Shown here: positions 53,614 through 62,424 of the stretch, in pieces
Layout of the letters: the number at the start of each line of letters is the position of its first letter
Position numbering within the stretch: the stretch's first letter is position 1
Origin: Akkermansia muciniphila
GTDB lineage: Bacteria > Verrucomicrobiota > Verrucomicrobiia > Limisphaerales > UBA9464
Direction: 5' to 3'
Length of the DNA stretch: 64,000 nucleotides
NCBI GenBank assembly: GCA_945883815.1
Contig: CAMCYJ010000005.1
Coordinates: 1 to 64,000, forward strand
Translations under genes and position numbers: made by a program
The notes under the pieces: generated by a model
Databases searched by the model: none
Told to the model about the DNA's origin: nothing
Seen by the model: only the letters and a program-made list of their open reading frames with translations

Positions 53614-53763
53614 GGATGGAATCGGAGCTGTGGCGGAGGTAATCGGCGACACCGGACAACCCAGAAGGACGGCGACGACGCTCTCAGCACAGGTTCCAAC
53701 GATGCCCCTGAAACCTTCCAAATCCAACCCCGGGTTTTTGGCTCGGAATGAGCGTGTTCCGCG

Positions 53764-55224
53764 TCAGGCGACCACCGACCGAACGACTTCTCCGGCCACA
53801 TCGGTCAGCCGGAAATTGCGCCCGTTGTTGAAGAAGGTGAGTCGCTCATGGTCCAGCCCCATCAGGTGCAGGATGGTGGCGTGCAGATCATTGACGCTGA
53901 CCTTGTCGACCTCGGCCTTGTGGCCAAAGGGATCGGTGGCGCCGTGATGCACGCCGCCACGGACCCCGCCGCCGGCCATCCAATAAGTGAAGGCATGCGG
54001 GTTGTGGTCTCGACCCGGATTGCCGCCCTTTTGGGAAACGGGTAGTCGGCCGAACTCACCGCCCCAGATCACCAGCGTCTCGTCGAGCAGGCCCCGTTGT
54101 TCGAGATCGGCCAAGAGTCCGGCGATGGGTTGATCGGTCTCGCGGGCGAAACCCCGATGATTGCCGATGATGTCTTCGTGACCGTCCCAACTGCGCTGGT
54201 TGTCCATGCCGCCGGAGTAGATTTGAACGAAGCGGACGCCCCGTTCGACCATGCGGCGGGCCATCAGGCATTGGGCTGCGAAGTGACGGCAGTGGGATTG
54301 GTCCAAGCCATAGAGGTGTTTGAGATGTTCCGGCTCGCGCTCGATACCGAAGGCTTCTGGCGCAGCCGTTTGCATGCGGTAGGCCAATTCGAAGCTCTCG
54401 ATCCGTGCTCCCAGTTCGCTTTCGGATCCAGCCTGGGCCAAGTGGTGCTGGTTGAGGGAGCGCAGCAAATCCAATTGGGCGCGTTGGGCCTCCGCATTCA
54501 TGCCGGTCGCTCGATTGAGGTTGTCGATCGGGTCCCCCTTGGGCCGCAGCCAAGTGCCCTGATAGACGCTGGGTAGGAAGCCGGCGCCCCAGTTGCTGGC
54601 CTGTCCCTTGGGCAGCCCGCGGTCCAACGGATCGCTCATCACCACGAAGGAGGGCAGGTCGCGGCTTTCGCTGCCCAGGCCATAAGTCATCCAGGAGCCG
54701 ACGCAGGGGAAGCCCATGCGCGTCGAGCCTGTGTTGATCATGAAAAGCGCGGGGCTGTGGTTGTTCGACTCGGTGTGGCAGGAGTGCAGGAAGGCCATCT
54801 TGTCCACATGCCGGGACAGGTGAGGAAACAGGTCGCTGGCCCAGGTGCCGCTCTGGCCGTGCTGGGCCCAAGCGAAGGGCGACTTCATCAAGGGCCCCAC
54901 CGAGTCGGTGAAGAATCCGGTCTTTTTGTCGAAACCCGGCAACTCCTGACCGTGGCGGCGGGTCAGCTCCGGCTTGTAGTCCCAGGTGTCCACTTGGCTT
55001 GGGCCCCCGTTCATGAAGAGCCAGATTACCGATTTGGCCCGGGTCTTGAGTTGCGGGGGCCGAGGGGCCAGAGGGTCGCCCGAAGGGGCGGCCATCGCCC
55101 GGGGCATCAGCAGTCGCTGGTCATCGAGCAATCCGGCCAAGGCCAGCAGGCCGGCACCGTGACCGGCACGGCGGAACAGGTCGCGACGCGAAAGGAGGCC
55201 GTTCAGAGCAGTAGGGGGATTCAT
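53764..55224 (-). CDS. Tat-exported DUF1501 protein (second cluster)
   Basis: A 486-residue DUF1501 protein with a twin-arginine-type signal (SRRDLFRRAGHGAGLL, about 12-27). The domain shows VIWLFMNGGPSQVDTWDYKPEL, SSCHTE-type metal-site-like HSCHTESNNHSPA and VIWGGEFGRLPVSQ, then GRDHNPHAFTYWMAGGGV. Its start overlaps the sulfatase stop (ATGA at 55221-55224), so it is the last gene of a PSCyt-sulfatase-DUF1501 operon. Periplasmic location is expected. Confidence 0.92.
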   Translation of the reverse strand: MNPPTALNGLLSRRDLFRRAGHGAGLLALAGLLDDQRLLMPRAMAAPSGDPLAPRPPQLKTRAKSVIWLFMNGGPSQVDTWDYKPELTRRHGQELPGFDKKTGFFTDSVGPLMKSPFAWAQHGQSGTWASDLFPHLSRHVDKMAFLHSCHTESNNHSPALFMINTGSTRMGFPCVGSWMTYGLGSESRDLPSFVVMSDPLDRGLPKGQASNWGAGFLPSVYQGTWLRPKGDPIDNLNRATGMNAEAQRAQLDLLRSLNQHHLAQAGSESELGARIESFELAYRMQTAAPEAFGIEREPEHLKHLYGLDQSHCRHFAAQCLMARRMVERGVRFVQIYSGGMDNQRSWDGHEDIIGNHRGFARETDQPIAGLLADLEQRGLLDETLVIWGGEFGRLPVSQKGGNPGRDHNPHAFTYWMAGGGVRGGVHHGATDPFGHKAEVDKVSVNDLHATILHLMGLDHERLTFFNNGRNFRLTDVAGEVVRSVVA

Positions 55225-56795
55225 GGCGCGGTGGGGTTCTTGGGTCGGATGCCGGGAATGGGGACAGGGAAGACAGGGTTTTCAGCGACTTGATCTCGCA
55301 GGATTGCCTCGGCTTTGGCGATGAGTTCCGGGTGCCGGCCTGCGAGGTCGGTTTGTTCGTTGGGATCGCTCTTCAGGTTGTAGAGTTCCCAGGCTCCGGG
55401 TTGGGGCGTCTTGAGCCGCTGCCGGACCGCCTTGAAGTCGTTCATGCGCACGGCTACTTGGCCTCCGTACTCCGGGAAGACCCACACCATCGGGCGGTGC
55501 TGGCCTGGGTTTTTTCGGCCCATGAGCTGCGGCCAGAGGCTTTGCCCGTCCAGACCACGGGGAGTCTTCAGGTGGGCTGAGTCACACAGCGTGGGAAACC
55601 AGTCGGCGAAGTAGCTCGGCCGATCGTTCACCGAACCGGCTGGAATTCGCCCGGGAAGTCGGACAATCAGGGGGACTCGGAGACCGCCCTCATACACCGA
55701 GCCCTTGTAGCCCCGCAGGCCCGCCGTGCTGTTGAAGAAGCCCGAATCCACGCCTCCGGTGCCGAAGCGGGGGTTCTTGCCGGCCGGATGGGTGGTCCCG
55801 TTGTCGCTCGTGAAGACCACCAGTGTGCGGTCGGTCAGCCCGGCGGAATCCAAGGCCTGCATCACCCGGCCGACGTGGTCATCCAGGTCCGAAATCATGG
55901 CCGCGTAGGCGGCTCGAGGGCGGGGATGGGGCAGGTAGCCGTTTTGACCGCGGTAGGGCTCATCGTCCCAGGAGGTCGGGAAGCGATCGACCGACGCCTT
56001 CGGGGGATGCATTGCCACATGGGGCTCGATGAAGGCGAGGTAGAGGAAAAACCGGTCCTTCCGATGCTCGGCGATGAATTGCTCCGCCTCGGCGACCATC
56101 CGGGTCGGGGCATAATGTTCGGCCGTCTGCGCCTCCAGTCGCACCTCGCCCGAGGGTTGAGGGCGGTGGCCGGGGACTGGGTGGTCATTGAAGGGAACCC
56201 GCTCGGCATTTCGCCACAGGTGGGTCGGGTAATAGCTGTGGGCAAGCGACTGGCAGTTGTAGCCAAAGAAGAGGTCGAATCCCTGGGTGTTCGGATCACC
56301 GGTGCTGCCCACCGGGCCCAGGCCCCACTTGCCGATGGCCCCCGTGGCATAACCCGCCTTCCGGAAGACTTGGGCGACTGTCAGTGCCCGAGCACTGAGC
56401 GGATATTGCCCCTCTGTGAACTGGGGAAAGGTCTTCTGGGCCTGGATGTTGCCGCGGATCTCTGCATGGCCCATGTGGCGACCGGTCAGCAGCACGCAAC
56501 GCGATGGCGCACAGACGGGAGCTCCACTGTAGTGGCGGGTGAAGCGCATGCCCTGCGAGGCCAACCGGTCGAGGTGGGGTGTTGGAATCTTTTGTTGGCC
56601 ATAGCAACCCAACTCACCCCAGCCGAGGTCGTCGGCGAGAATGAAGACCACGTTGAGGGCCCGCTGGTCGGAGTTGATCCCGGCCGGTTCTGCCCATGCG
56701 GTTCGGACGAGAAGCAGCAGCAGAATCGACAGGCTGGCGAGCCATCTTTGGCCCTGCGGGAAGAGCGCCCCGAGTAAACGAGGATCAGTCCACAT
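55221..56795 (-). CDS. Exported sulfatase (type I, CxPSR)
   Basis: The 524-residue protein has a signal segment (hydrophobic core about 20-31, ending AWA), the metal Asp pair in ILADDLGWGE (55-56) and the modification motif CAPSR at residues 95-99, whose Cys must be turned into formylglycine, followed by LLTGRHMG. Further family landmarks are YATGAIGKWGLG, FTSDNGTTHPAG. A sulfate ester, often on a polysaccharide, is the likely substrate. Its first 11 bases overlap the end of the DUF1553 gene and its stop overlaps the DUF1501 start, so all three are tightly coupled. A formylglycine maturase is not in the window. Confidence 0.93.
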   Translation of the reverse strand: MWTDPRLLGALFPQGQRWLASLSILLLLLVRTAWAEPAGINSDQRALNVVFILADDLGWGELGCYGQQKIPTPHLDRLASQGMRFTRHYSGAPVCAPSRCVLLTGRHMGHAEIRGNIQAQKTFPQFTEGQYPLSARALTVAQVFRKAGYATGAIGKWGLGPVGSTGDPNTQGFDLFFGYNCQSLAHSYYPTHLWRNAERVPFNDHPVPGHRPQPSGEVRLEAQTAEHYAPTRMVAEAEQFIAEHRKDRFFLYLAFIEPHVAMHPPKASVDRFPTSWDDEPYRGQNGYLPHPRPRAAYAAMISDLDDHVGRVMQALDSAGLTDRTLVVFTSDNGTTHPAGKNPRFGTGGVDSGFFNSTAGLRGYKGSVYEGGLRVPLIVRLPGRIPAGSVNDRPSYFADWFPTLCDSAHLKTPRGLDGQSLWPQLMGRKNPGQHRPMVWVFPEYGGQVAVRMNDFKAVRQRLKTPQPGAWELYNLKSDPNEQTDLAGRHPELIAKAEAILRDQVAENPVFPVPIPGIRPKNPTAP

Positions 56796-59700
56796 AGATC
56801 ACCTCATTGAGACTGAGAAGGGTGTGGAGCAAGTCGATCGTGGCCAGCAACTCGGGCTGGGGGGCTCCGGAACTCCGATACCGCGCGCTCTGTCGGGATA
56901 GGAAGTCGAGGGAAGCCCGGGATTCCGCGGCGCTGGGAGGCCGCTGCACGGCTCGCTGGTAGGCGCTAGTAACCCATAGCGCCGGCTCAAGGGTCCTGCC
57001 TTGGGTCGATTGTTTGGCCCAATGAGTGGCCCACTCCCGGACTTTGGGGTTGTTCATGAGCCACAGGGCCTGGGGTGCAACGGTAGTTGCGGGTCGGGTG
57101 CCTTGGCTGACCAGGGGCTCCGGGGCATCGAAAATCTGCATGGCCGGGATCAATTGGCTCCGCTTGACCGTGAAGTAAATGCTCCGGCGGCGGCTGGATT
57201 CTTCGAGGGTGCCGGGACCAAACGGGGTCGCATCGAGCGCACCGGTGATGCAGAGCAGGGTGTCTCGAATGGCTTCGGCCTCCAGGCGGGCGGGAACGTG
57301 TCGGGAGAGTAGCGTGTTGTTCGGATCGCGTTGAGTCTTTGCTTCGGAGGGTGCCGAGGATTGGCGATAAGTGCGGCTGGTCATCATTAGCCGATGCAGC
57401 GGCTTGAGTCGCCAGCCGCCACGGATGAGTTCGCCGGCCAGCCAATCGAGCAGTTCCGGGTGCGAGGGTTTGGCACCTTGGACTCCGAAATCATTGGGCG
57501 TGGCAACAAGCCCCTGACCCAAGTGGTGTTGCCACAGTCGATTGACCATCACTCGGGCCAGGAGGTGGCCAGCGCCGTCCTGGCTGTCGGTCATCCAGAG
57601 GGCCAGCGAGCGGCGGCGGCCCGAAAACGGAGATCCGGCCGGTGGTTGCCAGCGCCACTGGGAATCCGAGTCAGGTGACTTCATGAGCACTTGCAGGAAG
57701 CTCTGGCTGGCGATCCCGCGTTTCTGGTCGGCGCTGCCTCGGTGCAAGAAATGGGTCTCCTGCAAGAAGTCTCCGCCCTGAGTGTGCATGCGAACGGCCG
57801 GATAGCCCTCGCCGCACATGAGGACCTGCGTCAGTTGGGGCTTGGGGCGGTCTTTCTCGTGGGCTTCGAGCCTTTGGTGGGCTTGGCGCCAGCCCTCGTC
57901 CGAAGTCTTCCACCAGCCCATCAGCGCGCTCCGGTCGCTGGACGGGAGTGAGGTAGGGCCGTTTCCTGGAGTCTGGAGTTGCTTCAGCAGACTGGCGATC
58001 CCAGCCGGAACGCCCTCCGAGTCGAATGGGGCCGCGGCCGTCGAGGTCACCGAAATGCGTGGTCGCCCGATGTGGTGGCGGCTGTTGACCTTGAACTCCA
58101 ACTCGACAGTTAAGCGGACGCCTCCGGGCATGCGGATCGGAGACTCGAAATCCACAATGGCGGCCTGTCGGGTTCCGAACTTGGGGTCCACGGCCCATCC
58201 GGTGTGCGGGTCGTTGTCCAGCGACCCGGCGATGGACAGGTTGCCGGAGTTTTGTTCGAAGGTGGCTCGCGGTCGCACCAGACGGATTTCCTGCCGCTCA
58301 CCTCCCGAAATGGGTTGGGCAAAAACCCGGATGCGGCTCAGCCCCAGGTTTCCATTGTCGGCCCGACCGGGTCCGCCATGTGGCAGGCTTGGATCGGGCA
58401 GCGCCTCCAATCGCAGCGATCGCAGCATCGAGCTCGGGCTTTGCCCGGTGACGGTATAGGTGTCGTGGTCGGCGTTCTTGCCCTCGGCCAAGACGGATCC
58501 GTCGGCCATCGGTTTGAAGTGGGCGCCGCTCTGGGACTTCCAGTCCGGGGACTCCAGCAATTCCCAGTCGGCCGGGGCCTTCGGTGCGGTCCCGGATCCC
58601 AGCCACGTCTCGAAGCGTCCCGGGAGCACCGTCTGCTCATACCGGGTGAGTTCGGCCTGATATCGGGCATGCTCGGCCTCGAATGCGGCCTGGCGTCGTT
58701 GGGTTTGCTCCGGATTCAGGTCGAGTTGCCGCTGGCTTCGGACGGTCGTGGTGAAGGTGGACAGCAGTCGGTAGTAATCCCGAGTGGGAATGGGGTCGAA
58801 CTTGTGATCATGGCACCGGGCACACCCCACGGTCAGACCCAGCATGGCTGAAGTTGTGGTGGACAGCATGTCGTCCATCGCGTCGTAGCGGGTCCGCTCC
58901 ACCTCGTTGGCTGTGATTTGCGTGGGGAACACTCCGGCTCCGAGAAACCCTGTGGCCATCAATGCCAGCGGGTTCTCCGGCTCGAACTCGTCACCGGCCA
59001 GCTGCCACTGCACGAATTGGTCGTAGGGCATGTCTGCATTCAGAGCCTTGATGACAAAATCCCGGAAGTGATGGGCTCCGGGACGGTCGTAGTCGTGTTC
59101 GAATCCGGAGCTTTCGGCGAATCGGGCCACATCCAACCAATGCCGCGCCCAGCGTTCGCCGTGCTGAGGTTTGGCCAGCAGAAGGTCAATCGCCCGTTCC
59201 CAGGCTCCAGGGGTGGAATCTTGTTCAAAGGCCACCAGAGCCTCCGGGGTCGGGGGCAGGCCGAGCAGGTCGAAGGAAGCCCGGCGGAGCAGGGTGCGTC
59301 GATCGGCCTCGGGATTGAGCGACAGAGTCTTTTCGCTCAGGCGGGCCTGAATGAAGGCATCGATCGGGTGGGAACCTGCCGAGGGGATTTCCGGGGGCGT
59401 GACCTGGGCCAGCGTTTGGTAGGGCCATCCGGTGAAGGGTTTGAGCGTCTTTGAATCGGACCCAGACTGGGTTCCGCTGGAGCGTCCGGCAATGAGCGGG
59501 CCGTCATAGGGGGCTCCGTTGTGGATCCACTCGGAGAGGGCTTGGACCGAGGCCTCGGGCAAAGGCTCTCCCTTGGAGGGCATGTGGGGCTTCTCGGTGC
59601 GGGAGACCAAGCGGACCAGCTTGCTGCCCGGCCCGTCAAACAGGCGGATGGCCAAACCCTCGGCTCCGCCCTTCAAAAGATCTTCGCGGGTGGCCAAACT

Positions 59701-59928
59701 GAAGTCGCTTTGGACCTTTTCGCCGCCGTGGCATTTCAGGCAGTGGGTGGTCAGGAGCGGTCGGATTTCCTTTCGGAACAGCTCCAGGCCGCGGTTAAAG
59801 CGTTCCGCGTGGTCTGCCGGAAGGGGAACGGCAAGTTCAGCGGCCGCCAATCGAAAGCTCACGATCAGAAGTCCGAGTGTTGCGGCAAATGGGCCGAAAT
59901 ACCGCACCAGGTGGGGAGGGACAGTCAT
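56785..59928 (-). CDS. PSCyt1-DUF1549-DUF1553 exported protein (second cluster)
   Basis: A 1047-residue protein with a signal peptide (about 1-30, ending LAAAE), a planctomycete cytochrome C domain with CLKCH (about 63-67) and PHMPSKGEPLPE, a DUF1549 domain (about 195-400; CARCHDHKFDPIPTRDYY), a long central beta-rich region (about 470-680, concanavalin-like pattern) and DUF1553 (about 760-1040; VMVNRLWQHHLGQGLVATPND, SHPELLDWLA). It is first in an operon with the sulfatase and DUF1501 genes. Its role is unknown; the heme motif suggests redox or electron transfer. Confidence 0.92.
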   Translation of the reverse strand: MTVPPHLVRYFGPFAATLGLLIVSFRLAAAELAVPLPADHAERFNRGLELFRKEIRPLLTTHCLKCHGGEKVQSDFSLATREDLLKGGAEGLAIRLFDGPGSKLVRLVSRTEKPHMPSKGEPLPEASVQALSEWIHNGAPYDGPLIAGRSSGTQSGSDSKTLKPFTGWPYQTLAQVTPPEIPSAGSHPIDAFIQARLSEKTLSLNPEADRRTLLRRASFDLLGLPPTPEALVAFEQDSTPGAWERAIDLLLAKPQHGERWARHWLDVARFAESSGFEHDYDRPGAHHFRDFVIKALNADMPYDQFVQWQLAGDEFEPENPLALMATGFLGAGVFPTQITANEVERTRYDAMDDMLSTTTSAMLGLTVGCARCHDHKFDPIPTRDYYRLLSTFTTTVRSQRQLDLNPEQTQRRQAAFEAEHARYQAELTRYEQTVLPGRFETWLGSGTAPKAPADWELLESPDWKSQSGAHFKPMADGSVLAEGKNADHDTYTVTGQSPSSMLRSLRLEALPDPSLPHGGPGRADNGNLGLSRIRVFAQPISGGERQEIRLVRPRATFEQNSGNLSIAGSLDNDPHTGWAVDPKFGTRQAAIVDFESPIRMPGGVRLTVELEFKVNSRHHIGRPRISVTSTAAAPFDSEGVPAGIASLLKQLQTPGNGPTSLPSSDRSALMGWWKTSDEGWRQAHQRLEAHEKDRPKPQLTQVLMCGEGYPAVRMHTQGGDFLQETHFLHRGSADQKRGIASQSFLQVLMKSPDSDSQWRWQPPAGSPFSGRRRSLALWMTDSQDGAGHLLARVMVNRLWQHHLGQGLVATPNDFGVQGAKPSHPELLDWLAGELIRGGWRLKPLHRLMMTSRTYRQSSAPSEAKTQRDPNNTLLSRHVPARLEAEAIRDTLLCITGALDATPFGPGTLEESSRRRSIYFTVKRSQLIPAMQIFDAPEPLVSQGTRPATTVAPQALWLMNNPKVREWATHWAKQSTQGRTLEPALWVTSAYQRAVQRPPSAAESRASLDFLSRQSARYRSSGAPQPELLATIDLLHTLLSLNEVIYVD

Positions 59929-60050
59929 GGCATCGGGAGGATCGATGAGTTTTGTTTTGTCGGAGCCTCAGATGCAACTCCGGGATGAATGGATCGAAGG
60001 TCAATCTTTGGCATCCACTTCCGGCGGGGGTTTCTGATAGTCTCTCTCTC

Positions 60051-61523
60051 GTGATCGCTGACTATCTTGACCAGTGCCGCAGTCTTCTGGACACGGCCGT
60101 CGCCCAAGAGGAGACCATCGCGGAGGCTGCGAGCCTCTTTGCCGAGACTATCTTGGCCGGCCGAATGGTGCATTGTTTTGGCTCCGGCCATAGCCGCATC
60201 CTCGTTGAGGAAATGTGGCCCCGGTACGGTTCGTTTCCAGGGTTCAACCCCATTGTGGAGCTTTCCCTGAGCTTCCACAACCTCGTGGTGGGTGCCAATG
60301 GACAGCGGCAGGCGATGTTCCTGGAGAACGTCCACGGACTGGCCGCCCGCATCCTCCGCAACTACGACCTTTCCCCCAAGGATACCGCCTTGGTGGCCTC
60401 TTCTTCGGGATGCAATCTGGTGCCCATTGAAATGGCCGAGGAGTTCAAGCGTCGGGGTGTGAAGGTGGTGGCCATCATCTCCAAAGCCCACAGCGAGGCC
60501 AGCCGCAGCCAGCGTCGTGATGGACGCAAGCTGCAGGACTTCGCCGACGTTGTTCTCGACACCGGAGCTCCGGTGGGCGACGCCATGATCGAGGTTCCTG
60601 GCCTCGAAACCCCCGTGGGCCCGGGCTCCACCATTGGTGGGTGCATGCTCATCAATGCCATCAAGGTCGAGGTCGCCGCGCTGCTCACCGAGGCCGGAAA
60701 GCCGCCGACAGTGCTCACGGCGCCCGCGCTGGTGGGCAATGAGAAGGCTTCCCAATTGTTCGAATCGGCCTACGACGAGCATGCCCGCCGCTTGGCCAAG
60801 TTGTATGCCCACATCGGTGAGGCTTCGACCGAGGCCCCGGCCGCCCGGCCGCGCCGCGAAGCCCGCCCGGAGCGCACCGAAGATCGCCCGCGTGAAGAGC
60901 GGAGTCCGGAACGTGCTCGCGATGACCGTGGAGAGCGCTCTGGAGGCCGTGAAGGCGGACGGGGTCGCGGGGGTGATCGCGATACACGCGGTGGAGCCCG
61001 TGAGAGCGCCGCGCCGCGTGAGAGCGTGGCGCCTCGCGAGGTTCGGGAAGTTCGTGAGGTTCGTGAGGTTCGGGAACCGCGTGAGGTCCGCGAAGTTCGT
61101 GAAGTTCGCGAGGTGCGTGAGGTTCGGGAACCGCGCGAGGTGCGTGAGCCGCGTGAAGAATTCCGGGGGCGTGCCGCCGAACGCGGTGCCAGTGAGCGGG
61201 GTGAACGTCCCGACCGTGGTGGCGAACGCAGCGAGGGTGGCCGTGCGCCTCGTCGCATGGAGGAGCCTTCGGAGCCTCCTCAACGAGCCCCGCAGCCCCA
61301 GGCGGAGTCCGCTCCCGAGTCTTTCGGAGGGACCGCTTCTGTCGAGACGCCCAAGCCGGCCAATTGGGACCGCATGGACGACATTGAACGTCGTCTCTGG
61401 TTGCGCGAGAACGGTCAGGCTCCGGCTCCTGCACCCCGTCCGGAGGGTGGCGAGCGCCGCGGACGTGAGGATCGTGGGCGCGACACTGGCAATCGCCGGG
61501 GTGGTCGTGGTCGCAGGAACTAA
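60051..61523 (+). CDS. SIS-domain protein with long Arg/Glu/Gly repeat tail
   Basis: The start is GTG 60051 (490 residues), which directly precedes the SIS fold; the longer in-frame reading to 59952 is not convincing. Residues 1-250 form a SIS sugar-phosphate domain (AGRMVHCFGSGHSRILVEEM, LVASSSGCNLVPIEMAEEF, VVAIISKAHSEA, GPGSTIGGCMLINA). After that come about 235 residues of low complexity: Arg/Glu/Ala-rich, then REV/REP tripeptides in a row (about 326-370), Gly/Arg-rich segments, a short conserved-looking NWDRMDDIERRLWLRENGQ, and an RGG-type end. Such tails are typical of RNA-binding proteins, not of sugar isomerases. purU follows 12 bases later. Confidence 0.85.
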   Translation: MIADYLDQCRSLLDTAVAQEETIAEAASLFAETILAGRMVHCFGSGHSRILVEEMWPRYGSFPGFNPIVELSLSFHNLVVGANGQRQAMFLENVHGLAARILRNYDLSPKDTALVASSSGCNLVPIEMAEEFKRRGVKVVAIISKAHSEASRSQRRDGRKLQDFADVVLDTGAPVGDAMIEVPGLETPVGPGSTIGGCMLINAIKVEVAALLTEAGKPPTVLTAPALVGNEKASQLFESAYDEHARRLAKLYAHIGEASTEAPAARPRREARPERTEDRPREERSPERARDDRGERSGGREGGRGRGGDRDTRGGARESAAPRESVAPREVREVREVREVREPREVREVREVREVREVREPREVREPREEFRGRAAERGASERGERPDRGGERSEGGRAPRRMEEPSEPPQRAPQPQAESAPESFGGTASVETPKPANWDRMDDIERRLWLRENGQAPAPAPRPEGGERRGREDRGRDTGNRRGGRGRRN

Positions 61524-61535
61524 AACCGTTCAACC

Positions 61536-62375
61536 ATGGCGGTCCTCCTGGTCGAGTGCCCCGATCAACGGGGCTTGGTACACGCCATTAGTGGCGTGCT
61601 GCTCCGCCATGGTTGCAATCTGGTCGGCAATCAGGAGTTCGTAGATGCCGCGTCGGGGCGCTTCTACATGCGCACCGAGTTTGACGGATCTCAGGGCTCA
61701 GCCACCGGGCAACAGCTCGTGGCGGAGACCCTGGCCAGTCTGCCGACCGGAGCGCAGGTCCGATTGGCGCAGCCCGGTCCCAAGCGGATCGTGGTGTTGG
61801 CCTCCCGCGAACACCACTGCCTGGCAGATCTGCTGATTCGCCATCAGTTCGGGGGCATCAACGCCCGAATTGAAGCCGTGGTCAGCAACCATGCCCTGAT
61901 GGGCGACCTGGTCCGCAAGTTTGAGGTGCCTTTCCATCACGTTCCCGCCGAAGGGTTGGACCGGATGGCCCATGAGGCTGCCGTGCGGCGTATCCTGGAT
62001 GGAATCCAGCCGGAGTTCCTCGTCTTGGCCAAATACATGCGGGTGTTGTCGCACGATTTTGTGGGCCAATACCCGTCGCGGATCATCAATATCCACCATT
62101 CCTTCCTTCCGGCCTTTGTGGGGGCCAAGCCCTACCATCAGGCCTTCCAGCGTGGGGTGAAGGTCATTGGGGCCACAGCCCATCTGGTGACCGATGACTT
62201 GGATGCCGGTCCAATTTTAGTCCAGCAAGTGATCCCTGTGGACCATACGCATGCCGCCGATGATCTCGTCCGGGCTGGACGCGACGTGGAGCAATTCGCC
62301 TTGGCGCAGGCGCTCCGGTTGGTCTTCGAAGACCGCGTGTTCTTGGCAGGCAACCGGACTGTCATCTTCGACTGA
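61536..62375 (+). CDS. purU: Formyltetrahydrofolate deformylase
   Basis: A 279-residue PurU: N-terminal ACT domain (about 1-80, VECPDQRGLVHAISGVLLRH), then the formyltransferase-like hydrolase domain with the catalytic Asn-His-Asp set in the segments INIHHSFLPAFVGAKPYHQA, KVIGATAHLVTDDLDAGPI. It hydrolyses 10-formyl-THF to formate and THF, and so can supply the formate dehydrogenase encoded at 16.7-22 kb. It lies 12 bases after the SIS gene and is co-directional with the MetE-like gene 49 bases downstream. Confidence 0.97.
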   Translation: MAVLLVECPDQRGLVHAISGVLLRHGCNLVGNQEFVDAASGRFYMRTEFDGSQGSATGQQLVAETLASLPTGAQVRLAQPGPKRIVVLASREHHCLADLLIRHQFGGINARIEAVVSNHALMGDLVRKFEVPFHHVPAEGLDRMAHEAAVRRILDGIQPEFLVLAKYMRVLSHDFVGQYPSRIINIHHSFLPAFVGAKPYHQAFQRGVKVIGATAHLVTDDLDAGPILVQQVIPVDHTHAADDLVRAGRDVEQFALAQALRLVFEDRVFLAGNRTVIFD

Positions 62376-62424
62376 GCCGCATCCGTTGTCCGAGTCTTCT
62401 GTTGCCGGAGTCCCTATCCACCCC

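Noticed and set aside
53614-53763. Possible glycine riboswitch upstream of gcvT
   Set aside because: The segment does not show the conserved glycine-aptamer cores or tandem arrangement that I could recognise.
61020-61160. Repeat-rich DNA possibly a CRISPR or satellite
   Set aside because: The short repeats encode Arg-Glu-Val tripeptides in frame within the SIS protein tail.
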